From Propionispira arboris (GTDB lineage: Bacteria; Bacillota; Negativicutes; Selenomonadales; Selenomonadaceae), in contig NZ_FNZK01000002.1 of assembly GCF_900109225.1 (NCBI RefSeq), forward strand, positions 124,001 to 188,000: a DNA stretch of 64,000 bases, read 5' to 3'. The notes under the pieces were generated by a model. That model worked only from the letters and a program-made list of their open reading frames with translations. It made no database searches and was not told where the DNA came from. Positions 25,445-33,928 of the stretch are shown here, in pieces. Position numbers and translations under genes: made by a program. Each line of letters starts with the position of its first letter. The stretch's first letter is position 1.

Positions 25445-25926
25445 GTTCCACAGCAATGAATACTATCCGTTAAATCCCAACCATAAAGTGCAAATACATT
25501 ATTAATAAAATTAATATCATCTGCACCTATTTTAGGATCTGCACCCCCTTGAGCAAATATCGTTATTATCTTTTTACCTGGATGTCTTGGTACAAAATCT
25601 CCAAGCCCTCCAATCATTGGAAATGTACGGTCTAACCAAACTTTTGCTTGACCTGTAATTTGGTGATAATAGATTGGAGAACCAAATATAATAGCATCTG
25701 CTTCATTAATAGCCTCATACATTGGTTGTAGATAATCTTGAATAGCACAGCCATCATGTGTACGGCAATAATAGCATCCTTGACAACCACGAATTCCAGA
25801 ATCATTCAAATCAAATTCAATAATTTCGGCACTTTTTGATTTGGCTCCGTTGGTCACTTGGTCTAATAGTTTTGCAGTATACCCATTTTTTCGTGGACTA
25901 CCATTAAAAATAACAACCTTTGACAT
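25363..25926 (-). CDS. Flavodoxin-fold NAD(P)H-dependent reductase
   Basis: 187 residues. FMN loop FNGSPRKNGYTAKLL, the cysteine motif CQGCYYCRTHDGC, and the flavin-edge loop FGSPIYYHQITGQAKVWLDR. Likely a quinone or nitro reductase. AAGGGAGCG precedes its ATG on the minus strand. Its 3' end overlaps the PfpI gene by 82 bp tail-to-tail. It is divergent from an HxlR regulator that probably controls it through the site at 26003. Confidence 0.85.
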   Translation of the reverse strand: MSKVVIFNGSPRKNGYTAKLLDQVTNGAKSKSAEIIEFDLNDSGIRGCQGCYYCRTHDGCAIQDYLQPMYEAINEADAIIFGSPIYYHQITGQAKVWLDRTFPMIGGLGDFVPRHPGKKIITIFAQGGADPKIGADDINFINNVFALYGWDLTDSIHCCGTHDSNFAISEELSLRAFTDGEKLIRHL

Positions 25927-26002
25927 TTAATATCGCTCCCTTTTAGTAGTTTTATTTTAGATGTTGCTTGCATTGATTATAATATGAATGTTGTTATAAT
26001 TG

Positions 26003-26014
26003 AAGTACGCACTT
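26003..26014. promoter_or_regulatory. HxlR-type operator
   Basis: AAGT-ACGC-ACTT, a dyad like YodB/HypR boxes, between the divergent reductase and HxlR genes. The same AAGT-N4-ACTT dyad lies at 33177-33188 in front of the other HxlR gene, with matching flanks on the HxlR side. Confidence 0.7.
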
Positions 26015-26049
26015 TATGGTTAGATACTCAATAAAAGGAGAGTGATTTT

Positions 26050-26388
26050 ATGAAAGATGGACCTATTGATCCTTTGGTATGTCCCATGTCATATACAGTA
26101 TCTATTGTCAGTGGTAAATGGCAATGGGTAATATTATGGTTATTATATAACGAAAAAGTACAAAGATATGGAGAACTAAAGAAAAGGCTGGCAACTATTT
26201 CTCATAAAATGTTAAGCCAACAATTAGATTCACTTGAATTTGAGCAATTAATCCATCGTGAAGAATATCCGCAAATACCTCCTAAAGTGGAATATTCTTT
26301 AACTGAGAAAGGTGAAACATTAATCCCTATATTGAAGCTTATGGCTATGTGGGGAGTACAGCACGGTTCACAAGCATATATTGAGTAA
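26050..26388 (+). CDS. HxlR family transcriptional regulator (redox-sensor type)
   Basis: 112 residues, one winged helix-turn-helix. Typical motifs are SIVSGKWQWVILWLL, RYGELKKRLATISHKMLSQQ and VEYSLTEKGETLIPIL. A single N-terminal cysteine (DPLVCPMSYT, C11) is placed like the sensing cysteine of YodB/HypR, which react with quinones and disulfide stress. AAAAGGAGAGTG precedes the ATG. Divergent from a flavodoxin-fold reductase, the usual target for this type. Confidence 0.9.
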   Translation: MKDGPIDPLVCPMSYTVSIVSGKWQWVILWLLYNEKVQRYGELKKRLATISHKMLSQQLDSLEFEQLIHREEYPQIPPKVEYSLTEKGETLIPILKLMAMWGVQHGSQAYIE

Positions 26389-26392
26389 ATAT

Positions 26393-26442
26393 CGATAACC
26401 ATCAAGTGACAAAAAACAATAGTTGTCATTTGGTGATTATCG
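26393..26442. terminator. Long hairpin after the HxlR gene
   Basis: CGATAACCATCAAGTGACAA and TTGTCATTTGGTGATTATCG pair over 20 bp with one mismatch and two G-U pairs. No strong T-run follows. It may be a terminator, or an operator for the TetR gene starting 36 bp later. Confidence 0.5.
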
Positions 26443-26477
26443 TGTTATTATAGGTTTAAGGAGATGAAATATACTTT

Positions 26478-27065
26478 ATGGGCGATTTTTCAGGAATACT
26501 AACGAAAGAGCAGATACTTGTAACAACGGAAGAAGCGCTCAGACGTTTCGGGGTGGCAAAAACCTCTGTGATAGATGTTGCCCGTATATTGAATGTAAGT
26601 CATGGAACGATTTATCGACACTTCAAAAGCAAGAATGAGCTTCTTGAAGGCGTTACTGAAAAATGGCTTGACGAAAAAATCATTAAGCCGTTAACAGCTG
26701 TTTGTAAGGACACTTCAATGGAAGGACCTCAACATTTACAAACATATCTTCGGACACTCATTGAATTAAAACACCACTATGCTCGTGAAGATGAAGAGAT
26801 GTTTAAAATGTATGCAAAAGTAACCGATGAAGCTGCTGATTTAATTTATAAACACGTTAATCATATTACAGATCAAATGGGTGAAATCATTACCCGTAGT
26901 CGCATAAAATCGGAGGAACCTTCTCGCTTAGCACGAACTATTTTCTATGCTACGATACGATTCCATCACCCAGCTCATGCCTATGAATGGAAAAGTCCAA
27001 CGATTTATAAGGAGTTTTTAGATGTGTGGACTTTACTGGAAAAAGGGTTTATATCTGAAAAGTGA
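26478..27065 (+). CDS. TetR family transcriptional regulator
   Basis: 195 residues. The N-terminal helix-turn-helix reads TTEEALRRFGVAKTSVIDVA, then ARILNVSHGTIYRHFKSKNE. The C-terminal region is of the TetR_C group seen in regulators of SDR or oxidoreductase genes. AAGGAGATG precedes the ATG. The next intact gene is an SDR oxidoreductase 70 bp downstream, probably its target. Confidence 0.88.
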   Translation: MGDFSGILTKEQILVTTEEALRRFGVAKTSVIDVARILNVSHGTIYRHFKSKNELLEGVTEKWLDEKIIKPLTAVCKDTSMEGPQHLQTYLRTLIELKHHYAREDEEMFKMYAKVTDEAADLIYKHVNHITDQMGEIITRSRIKSEEPSRLARTIFYATIRFHHPAHAYEWKSPTIYKEFLDVWTLLEKGFISEK

Positions 27066-27080
27066 AATACGGGGAAGCGG

Positions 27081-27116
27081 ATGAATTTAATAACTTTAGT
27101 AACAGGTGCAAAAAAT
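27081..27116 (+). pseudogene. Twelve-codon stump of a second SDR gene
   Basis: An ATG at 27081 begins MNLITLVTGAKNK, the classic first beta strand and start of the glycine loop of SDRs (ITLVTGANKGIG type). The frame then runs out of homology into the leader of the intact SDR at 27136. It looks like a gene start left after deletion. Confidence 0.45.
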
Positions 27117-27135
27117 AAAGTAGAAGGAAGGTTGA

Positions 27136-27882
27136 ATGAAAATGAAAATTTTAGAAGGAAAAGTAGCAATCATAACTGGGTCTTCGAGAGGCATTGGACG
27201 TGTTGTTGCTGAACAACTGGCTGATCTAGGTGCTAACGTGGTGATTAATTATTCCAGCAATCGCCAAAAGGCAGATGATGTGGTGGAAGGCATTCTTAAA
27301 AAAGGAGGCAAAGCGGTAGCACTTCATGCTGATCTAAGTAAGTTAAATGATGTTAAAGAATTGTTTACAAAAACAATTGATGAGTTCGGTAAAGTGGATA
27401 TTCTGATTAATAATGCCGGGCTGATGATAACCAAACCTCTTTCGGATGTAACGGAAGACGATTTTGACAAACAATTTGCCGTAAACGTGAAAGGTACTTT
27501 CTTTGCATGTCAGCAAGCATTGAAACACATGGAAAACAACGGAAGAATCGTGAACTTCTCGACGTCTGTAGCCGGGCAAATGTTTCCGACGTACAGTGTA
27601 TATGCTGGCACAAAAGGTGCAGTTGAACAATTCACGCGTCAACTTGCAAAAGAATTCGGCTCCAAACAAATTACAATTAATGCAGTGGCGCCTGGACCTG
27701 TAAACACTGAGCTTTTTAAGTTGGGAAAAACAGAGCAGCAAATCGACGCTATGAAAAAGATGAATGCTTTTGGCCGGATTGGTGAACCAGAAGATATTGC
27801 AAATGTCATTGAATTTCTAGTAAGCGATCAATCACAATGGGTAACGGGTCAAACCCTGCGTGTAAATGGTGGATTTATTTAA
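27136..27882 (+). CDS. Short-chain dehydrogenase/reductase
   Basis: 248 residues, a classical SDR. The cofactor loop is TGSSRGIGRVVAEQL, NNAG occurs in DILINNAGLM, and the catalytic Ser-Tyr-Lys appears as STSVAGQMFPTYSVYAGTKG. The C-terminal GQTLRVNGGFI is typical. The basic-residue pattern YSSNRQ after beta-2 suggests NADPH. GGAAGG precedes the ATG. Probably regulated by the TetR upstream and co-transcribed with the following cupin. Confidence 0.9.
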   Translation: MKMKILEGKVAIITGSSRGIGRVVAEQLADLGANVVINYSSNRQKADDVVEGILKKGGKAVALHADLSKLNDVKELFTKTIDEFGKVDILINNAGLMITKPLSDVTEDDFDKQFAVNVKGTFFACQQALKHMENNGRIVNFSTSVAGQMFPTYSVYAGTKGAVEQFTRQLAKEFGSKQITINAVAPGPVNTELFKLGKTEQQIDAMKKMNAFGRIGEPEDIANVIEFLVSDQSQWVTGQTLRVNGGFI

Positions 27883-27944
27883 ACAAGTTACTCGTAAAAA
27901 GCCTTCATTCTATGCACTTTTATTGATTATAGGAGGCGCTGCTA

Positions 27945-28295
27945 GTGAAAGATTTTCCAGAATTTATGAAAAATGAGAAGAATCATATTGATAGCAATCA
28001 ACAAAATACAAAAGATATTGATGGATACTTTTTTACAGGTGCTGATGGTAGTCAGATGGCTTTTTGGACATGTTATTCTGATAGAATCTCTAAAGAACAT
28101 AAGCATCCATTCGATGAATATATGGTATGTATTTCTGGGAAATATATTGTTACCATGAATGGGCAAAAAATCATTTTGAATCCCGGTGATGAACTTTTTA
28201 TTCCCAAAGGAACGGCACAAGGTGGGAGTTGTATTGCAGGGACAAGGACAATCCATGTTTTTGGTGGAAAGAGAATTATTAAAGAAGTAAAATAA
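27945..28295 (+). CDS. Small cupin-domain protein
   Basis: 116 residues with one cupin barrel. Motif 1 is seen as HKHPFDEYMVCISGKYIVTM and motif 2 as NPGDELFIPKGTAQGG. The start is GTG 27945, with AGGAGG 8 bases upstream. The substrate is unknown. It lies 62 bp after the SDR and before a terminator. Confidence 0.78.
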   Translation: MKDFPEFMKNEKNHIDSNQQNTKDIDGYFFTGADGSQMAFWTCYSDRISKEHKHPFDEYMVCISGKYIVTMNGQKIILNPGDELFIPKGTAQGGSCIAGTRTIHVFGGKRIIKEVK

Positions 28296-28316
28296 TTTCA
28301 AGAAACATATATATTT

Positions 28317-28345
28317 AACAGTCATCCGATTTGGGTGACTGTTTA
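28317..28345 (+). terminator. Terminator after the TetR-SDR-cupin group
   Basis: AACAGTCATCC and GGGTGACTGTT form a stem with a 4-base loop (one G-U pair), followed by TATTTAT. Confidence 0.65.
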
Positions 28346-28550
28346 TTTATGTGGTTCGTGTTATAGGGAAAGAGCATACAGAACTGACGGCGTGCTTTTT
28401 GTATAAAGATAAAATATAATATATAGGTAAAAATATAGTATTTGGTATTTGATAAAACGCAGTTAGGTTTAAATACAGTAGTCTGTTCACCAAGAAAAAT
28501 TAAGTGGTAGGGGACTGATTATCAATGGATGGAAAGAACAAAAATCATTT

Positions 28551-28790
28551 ATGATATATGGTTTGTTTGGTTTAACGATGGTTGAAATTGGCAAATATTT
28601 ATCTGTTACAGTAAGTAGAGCTGTTGTAGGTATTGATACGTTAGTGCTTATTCTATGCATTATAAAAGATTAGAAAATTTTAAAAAAACTTGGATTGTGC
28701 GGATACTTTTGTATATTAGCGGGCCTGATTTTTGGATTGATAGGGTTAATCTTTTTTGTTGTCATTTTGGATATTCCGTTAACATTGGGT
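28551..28790 (+). pseudogene. Degenerate small membrane-protein sequences
   Basis: Two short hydrophobic frames lie in series: a 40-codon frame from 28551 (MIYGLFGLTMVEIGKYLSV, then GIDTLVLILCIIKD) and a following one with ILAGLIFGLIGLIFFVVIL up to about 28790. They are in different frames and neither has a good ribosome site. They look like pieces of one decayed membrane protein. The whole stretch 28346-28998 otherwise holds no supportable gene. Confidence 0.35.
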
Positions 28791-28998
28791 TAGGTAGAAG
28801 AAGATAGAATAAAATCATTTGATGAATAGTTTTTGTATTTATGTTATGAATATATCGTGTTACAATTATATCCAAGAATGGTACGTGATTATGATGAAAG
28901 AAAACATTGTTATGATGACTATGTGGGTTGAGTTCTGGTTTGTTACTCTAACTTTTTATAATACGTTTTAGAATTAAATCAAGGGGAGTTAATAATAA

Positions 28999-29853
28999 AT
29001 GAAATATTTTCACGTAGATGTGTTTTCAGAAAAATCTTTAAGTGGTAATGGCTTAACGGTTGTGTTTCCTGATAAGAAAATTGACCATCAAACATTATTA
29101 TCTATTACACAAGAATGTAAACAGTTTGAGACCATTTTTATATATCCATCCGTTGAAGAACAGTATCCAGTCAGAATTTTCACGGTAGAGGAAGAATTGA
29201 ATTTTGCTGGTCACCCTATATTAGGCGCAGGTGCCGTTATACATAAAAATTTTTATGCCAATAAAAATTCTGTGAATATTGATATTACAGCAGCTGGCAG
29301 GGTGATTCATTTAACATCAGAAAGACGTGATGATGCTTTTCAGGTTGTCATGGATCAGGGCGAGCCACAATTTATCAAGACAGTTTCATATGAAAAATAT
29401 CAAGTGATAGCAGCTGTTTTGAATCTTGATATTCAAGATTTCCACGAAGAATATCCTATAGAGATCGTATCTACAGGTTTGCCATATATGCTAATTCCCC
29501 TGAAAAAAAACTTAGGAAAAGCTAAAATCGTTATCCCGAATTTTGACGAAGTACTTGCTCAATTTGGTGCAAAATTTGTATATCTATTTGATCCTAAATC
29601 ACTGGAATGCAGAACTTGGGATAATGAGGGCAATGTGGAGGATGTTGCTACAGGAAGCGCAGCAGGACCATTATGTGCATATCTAGTTAAAAATGGATTC
29701 AAACAATCAGGTGAAGTGATTAATATTTATCAAGGAAAATATGTTAACAGACCGAGTAGGATTCAAGGCTGGGTATCAGAGGGAAAAATAGGCAAAAAAG
29801 TATTTATACGCGGTGAAGTAGCATTTTTTGGAGTGGGAGAACTATTCATATAG
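28999..29853 (+). CDS. PhzF family isomerase/epimerase-like protein
   Basis: 284 residues of the PhzF/YddE group, which has a diaminopimelate-epimerase fold. Signatures are the start YFHVDVFSEKSLSGNGLTVV, FAGHPILGAGAV with the conserved H-P, and NVEDVATGSAAGPLCAYLV. The substrate is unknown outside phenazine producers, and no phenazine genes are present. AAGGGGAG precedes the ATG. Transcribed alone, ending in a 19-bp perfect hairpin. Confidence 0.87.
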   Translation: MKYFHVDVFSEKSLSGNGLTVVFPDKKIDHQTLLSITQECKQFETIFIYPSVEEQYPVRIFTVEEELNFAGHPILGAGAVIHKNFYANKNSVNIDITAAGRVIHLTSERRDDAFQVVMDQGEPQFIKTVSYEKYQVIAAVLNLDIQDFHEEYPIEIVSTGLPYMLIPLKKNLGKAKIVIPNFDEVLAQFGAKFVYLFDPKSLECRTWDNEGNVEDVATGSAAGPLCAYLVKNGFKQSGEVINIYQGKYVNRPSRIQGWVSEGKIGKKVFIRGEVAFFGVGELFI

Positions 29854-29890
29854 CCATAATACATTCAGGCAATGTTCTGTTGTTTGGCAA

Positions 29891-29941
29891 AATCTAAAAG
29901 GGACTGATCTAATTTGCAATTCGATCAGTCCCTTTTAGATT
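29891..29941. terminator. Bidirectional terminator after phzF-like gene
   Basis: AATCTAAAAGGGACTGATC and its exact reverse complement form a perfect 19-bp stem with a 13-base loop. The stem itself carries the A- and T-tracts needed in both directions. Confidence 0.75.
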
Positions 29942-30056
29942 CAACTTGTACACATTGACTTTTAGGAGCGATAATACCAGTAGTATGGTTATAATTATGA
30001 TAAAATAGACGTTCATAAATTTATTAGAACATATCATATAAATTATGGAGGAAAAC

Positions 30057-30881
30057 ATGAGTAATTTATTTTTTCATATTCATTACTGCAAGTGCAGACA
30101 ATTTAATAAACCAGAAAAACCGTTACCTAAAATCATTAGAAAAATTCAACATCATGAAATTATTTTTTTTACTCGAGGAAAAGGTGTTCTGAAAATTGGG
30201 CAAAAAAGATATCTGGTTAAAGAAGGTATGCTATTCTATATTTGCCCTGATGTACTACATTCTCTCGATTTGGATACGGAAGAGTCTATAGGCTTTTTTT
30301 CAGTACATTTTAGCTATACGCACGTAAGTTTTGATGACAGCACTTGGATTATTAGCGGTGAAGGGAAAATGCTTTCATTGAATCAAGGACAAGAATTAAA
30401 AGATTACTATCAAATTGAAGATATATTTAAAAAATTAGTTTGCACTTGGAATGCAAAACAACCAGGTTATGAGTTTATTACGAAGACGTTTCTTCAGCAA
30501 TTATTAATTGCAATTTACCAAAAGGTGACAAAGCAAAGCAAAAATTACTCAATCACCTTAAAGGTAGAAAAAATTATCCAATATATGCATCAAAATATAA
30601 ATAATAGAGTGACTTTGACTGAATTATCAGAGTTGATAAAGCTGTCACCTACGTATCTATCAAAGGTATTCAAAGAAACTACGGAATATTCCGTTATTGA
30701 GTTTTTTAATAAGATGAAAATTGATAAAGCCAAAGAACTTATTATTGAAGGTAATAAAAAGGTCAGAGAAGTAGCGCAAATACTTGGTTTTACGGATGAA
30801 TTTTATTTTAGCAGGATATTTAAAAAATTTGAAGGAATAAGCCCTTCCGAATATTATAGCAAAAATGTCCATGAAGTTTAA
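30057..30881 (+). CDS. AraC family transcriptional regulator
   Basis: About 274 residues. The N-terminal cupin-like sensor contains FFTRGKGVLKIGQKRYLVKE. The C-terminal double helix-turn-helix contains TLTELSELIKLSPTYLSKVF and VREVAQILGFTDEFYFSRIF, ending FKKFEGISPSEYY. ATG 30057 is used because GGAGGAAAAC directly precedes it; an ATG at 30045 overlaps that site. It lies 103 bp upstream of an MFS-isochorismatase pair, which it probably controls. Confidence 0.88.
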   Translation: MSNLFFHIHYCKCRQFNKPEKPLPKIIRKIQHHEIIFFTRGKGVLKIGQKRYLVKEGMLFYICPDVLHSLDLDTEESIGFFSVHFSYTHVSFDDSTWIISGEGKMLSLNQGQELKDYYQIEDIFKKLVCTWNAKQPGYEFITKTFLQQLLIAIYQKVTKQSKNYSITLKVEKIIQYMHQNINNRVTLTELSELIKLSPTYLSKVFKETTEYSVIEFFNKMKIDKAKELIIEGNKKVREVAQILGFTDEFYFSRIFKKFEGISPSEYYSKNVHEV

Positions 30882-30983
30882 TATAATGCATGGTATAAAG
30901 CTAATCTGAAGGTTATTATGAGGATAGTATCGTTCATGTTTTTATACGATAATGAATAAACAGCAGAAAAAAGGAGGACATGC

Positions 30984-32189
30984 ATGCCGATTTGGAAAAG
31001 CAATTTAATTGTCTGTTGGTTTGGAACATTTGTTGCAGCGATAGGAATGAGTCAAATAGTTCCTATTATGCCTCTTTATATAAACCAACTAGGCATTCAA
31101 AATACATCTACAATTGAGCAGCTATCAGGAATTGCTTTTGGGATTACATTCATTGCATCAGCAATTTTTTCACCAATATGGGGCTATGCGGCGGACAAGT
31201 TTGGCAGAAAACCCATGCTGCTACGGGCAAGCTTTGGAATGGCTATTGTAATTGGCAGTATGGGATTCGCACAAAATGTATATCAATTGATTGGGTTAAG
31301 ATTACTTCAAGGTGTTATAACTGGGTATAGTACAGCTTGTCTCACACTTATAGCAACTCAAACAGAAAAGGAACATGTAGGATGGGCTATGGGGGTATTT
31401 TCAACAGCTACAGTTACAGGTTCGCTGCTTGGACCATTACTTGGTGGATATTTAGATGAAATATTAGGTCTGAAATTTGCATTTTTTCTAACGGGAGGAC
31501 TGATGTTTGTTGCGTTTTTTGCAACTTTGTTATTTGTTAAAGAGGAATTTGTATCAGGGAAGAAAAAAGCTTTAAGCATGAAAGAAGTGTGGAAACAATT
31601 ACCGGATTCAGGTCTTATTATAAGTATGTTTGTAACTTCCTTTGTATTTCAACTTGCCTACTATACAATTGAACCGATTATCACTGTATATGTAATGGAC
31701 ATATCAAACAATGCAGCTCATATTGCACTTATTTCGGGTATCGCATTTTCAGCTTCTGGACTTGCCAATATAATAGCGGCTCCCATACTTGGAAAATTAT
31801 CAGATAAGATTGGACCTCACAAAGTAATATTTACAGCACTTATTGTGGCAGGGCTTTTATTTATACCGCAGGCCTTCGTAACAAACCCATGGCAGTTAAT
31901 CGGATTGCGGTTTTTACTTGGTTTTGCGACAGCGGGCCTTGCTCCATCCATTAGTACGCTGCTCAAAAAGATAACACCGGATGCTCTGACCGGCAGAATA
32001 TTTGGCTTTAATATAGCTGCATTTTACCTGGGTATATTTTTTGGCTCTGTGTTTGGCGGACAAATAGCAGCCCATCTGGGTATCCGATATGTGTTTTTTA
32101 TTACAAGTAGTTTACTTCTTTTAAATGCAATCTGGGTTTATTGTAAAGTGTATAAAAAAATAAATATCTTACAAAATCAAAGTAAATAA
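30984..32189 (+). CDS. MFS transporter, DHA1-type multidrug exporter
   Basis: 401 residues and 12 predicted helices. Motif A is seen as [14 protein letters not shown] in the 2-3 loop and again as [14 protein letters not shown] in the second half. The segment [17 protein letters not shown] is motif C. The protein resembles MdtG/YfkF-type exporters. AAAGGAGGACATGC precedes the ATG. Forms an operon with the isochorismatase-like gene 13 bp downstream, suggesting export and breakdown of one compound. Confidence 0.88.
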   Translation: MPIWKSNLIVCWFGTFVAAIGMSQIVPIMPLYINQLGIQNTSTIEQLSGIAFGITFIASAIFSPIWGYAADKFGRKPMLLRASFGMAIVIGSMGFAQNVYQLIGLRLLQGVITGYSTACLTLIATQTEKEHVGWAMGVFSTATVTGSLLGPLLGGYLDEILGLKFAFFLTGGLMFVAFFATLLFVKEEFVSGKKKALSMKEVWKQLPDSGLIISMFVTSFVFQLAYYTIEPIITVYVMDISNNAAHIALISGIAFSASGLANIIAAPILGKLSDKIGPHKVIFTALIVAGLLFIPQAFVTNPWQLIGLRFLLGFATAGLAPSISTLLKKITPDALTGRIFGFNIAAFYLGIFFGSVFGGQIAAHLGIRYVFFITSSLLLLNAIWVYCKVYKKINILQNQSK

Positions 32190-32202
32190 GGGGACAATAA
32201 AA

Positions 32203-32793
32203 ATGAAAAATTTAAAATTAACAGAAACTGAATTAATGAAAACAGAAAAAACAGCTCTTGTAGTTATAGACTTGCAAAAGGGAATTGTAAATAGGGAACT
32301 TTTACCTTATACTGGTGTGCAAGTTGTTGAGAATGCAAGCCGACTAGTTCATGCATTTACAGAGAAGGGAGCTTTTGTAGTTCTTGTAAGGGTTTCCTTT
32401 GTAGATGGAAAAGATATGGTTAAGCCAAGGATAGATTCGAAAATGAATCAGGGACAATATCCAGAAGGCTGGGACAACCTTGTGCCTGAACTGAAAAATA
32501 GTAAAAACGTTCATGTTATTACAAAAAGACAATGGGGCGCGTTTTATGGTACGGACCTTGATTTACAGTTACGGCGCCGTGGAATTGATACGATTGTATT
32601 ATGCGGTATTTCTACTGGAATTGGCGTGGATACCACAGCAAGAGAAGCTTTTCAACATGGTTATAATCAAGTTTTTGTAGAAGATGCGATGACAGCTTCT
32701 ATAAAAGAAGAACATGATTACGTTTGCAAATATATTTTTCCAAGAATCGGTCAAATTCGCACAAGTAAAGACGTAATTTTATCATTAAGATAA
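32203..32793 (+). CDS. Isochorismatase-family hydrolase lacking the usual cysteine
   Basis: 196 residues, a cysteine-hydrolase fold. The acid motif is [15 protein letters not shown] and the lysine motif [14 protein letters not shown]. The nucleophile site normally reads G-V-x-T-x-x-C-V; here it is [18 protein letters not shown], with glycine in the cysteine position. E. coli YecD has a similar substitution, so this is a known subgroup of unclear activity. GGGGAC precedes the ATG. Co-transcribed with the MFS pump. Confidence 0.8.
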   Translation: MKNLKLTETELMKTEKTALVVIDLQKGIVNRELLPYTGVQVVENASRLVHAFTEKGAFVVLVRVSFVDGKDMVKPRIDSKMNQGQYPEGWDNLVPELKNSKNVHVITKRQWGAFYGTDLDLQLRRRGIDTIVLCGISTGIGVDTTAREAFQHGYNQVFVEDAMTASIKEEHDYVCKYIFPRIGQIRTSKDVILSLR

Positions 32794-32810
32794 ACAGTTG
32801 ATGACGTTTA

Positions 32811-33143
32811 TTACACTTCACCGGGCTTATTTTTTTCTCCCCAACTTGACATAAGCTGCAGTATGGGAATGAGTGTTTCACCTTTTTCTGTTAAGGAATA
32901 TTCAACTTTAGGCGGAACTTGATGATATTCGTTTCGATAGATCAAATTTTCGGCTTCTAGTTCTTTAAGCTGCTGGCTTAACATCTTATGTGTAATTAAC
33001 GGTATTGTTCGTTTCAACTCGCCGTAGCGTTGTACTCCATTTTCAAATAATTTATAAAGTATAAGCCATTTCCATTTACCTCCGACAACGGACAATGTAT
33101 ATGTAATAGAACATTTACATTCATTTGGTGACCATTTTTGCAT
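32811..33143 (-). CDS. HxlR family transcriptional regulator (redox-sensor type)
   Basis: 110 residues and clearly paralogous to the HxlR at 26050. Shared blocks include GKWKWLILYKLFENGVQRYG, THKMLSQQLKELE and PKVEYSLTEKGETLIPIL. Cysteines at 9 and 11 (SPNECKCSIT) occupy the sensing region. On the minus strand AAAGGAGAG precedes the ATG. Divergent from a flavodoxin-fold reductase, with an AAGT-N4-ACTT operator between. Confidence 0.9.
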   Translation of the reverse strand: MQKWSPNECKCSITYTLSVVGGKWKWLILYKLFENGVQRYGELKRTIPLITHKMLSQQLKELEAENLIYRNEYHQVPPKVEYSLTEKGETLIPILQLMSSWGEKNKPGEV

Positions 33144-33176
33144 TATTACTCTCCTTTTTGATAGTATCTACCATAA

Positions 33177-33188
33177 AAGTGCATACTT
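33177..33188. promoter_or_regulatory. HxlR-type operator
   Basis: AAGT-GCAT-ACTT. Read from the HxlR side, the sequence from this dyad to the ribosome site (ACTTTTATGGTAGATACT, then AAAAAGGAGAG) matches the layout at 26003-26045, so the control region is duplicated along with the regulator. Confidence 0.7.
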
Positions 33189-33259
33189 TTCTTTTTGATA
33201 ATATCATATACAATTAGAAGCAAGAAAGCAATTAGATAAAAGAAAGGTGACTTTACGTT

Positions 33260-33928
33260 ATGAAAAAAGTAATAGCTATTAATGGCAGTCCAAGGAAAAA
33301 ATGGAATACGGCTACTTTATTGAATAAAGCACTCGAAGGAGCGGCTTCACAGGGAGCAGAGACAGAGCTTATCCATCTTTATGATTTAAAATATAAAGGC
33401 TGTATAAGTTGTTTTGCTTGTAAACTAAAAGATGGGAAAAGTTACGGAAAATGTGCCTGTAAAGATGATTTGACGCCAATTTTTAAAAAAATTGAACAAG
33501 CAGATGCACTCATTTTAGGATCTCCTATTTATTTAGGGGTGGCTACTGGCGAAATGAGGTCATTTTTCGAACGGTTGATTTTCCCTTATTTTGTTTATGA
33601 TGAAAACTATTCCTCGCTTTTTGATAAAAAGATACCAACTGGTTTTATTTATACGATGAATGTAACTGAGCAGCAAATGAAAGACAGCGGATATAATTCT
33701 AATCTACAAATAACGGAGTGGGCTTTGAAAAGTGTTTTTGGCGCGTCAGAATCGTTGTTTGTCACTGATACCTATCAGTTTCAAGATTATTCCAAGTATG
33801 TTGCACCGAAATTCAATGCCGAGGGAAAAGCGAGACGGCGCGAAGAAGAATTTCCCAAGGATTGTGAAAAAGCCTTTGCAATGGGGGCTAAATTTGCGGC
33901 AGGGGTGAATATAGATGGAATTAATTGA
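33260..33928 (+). CDS. Flavodoxin-fold NAD(P)H-dependent reductase
   Basis: 222 residues, close paralogue of the protein at 24143. Shared landmarks are NGSPRKKWNTATLL, ETELIHLYDLKYKGC, CISCFACK and GSPIYLGVATGEMRSFFERL. Likely a quinone or nitroaromatic reductase. AAAGGTGAC precedes the ATG. It overlaps the ferredoxin-nitroreductase start by 14 bp, so the two are translationally coupled. Controlled by the divergent HxlR gene. Confidence 0.85.
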   Translation: MKKVIAINGSPRKKWNTATLLNKALEGAASQGAETELIHLYDLKYKGCISCFACKLKDGKSYGKCACKDDLTPIFKKIEQADALILGSPIYLGVATGEMRSFFERLIFPYFVYDENYSSLFDKKIPTGFIYTMNVTEQQMKDSGYNSNLQITEWALKSVFGASESLFVTDTYQFQDYSKYVAPKFNAEGKARRREEEFPKDCEKAFAMGAKFAAGVNIDGIN

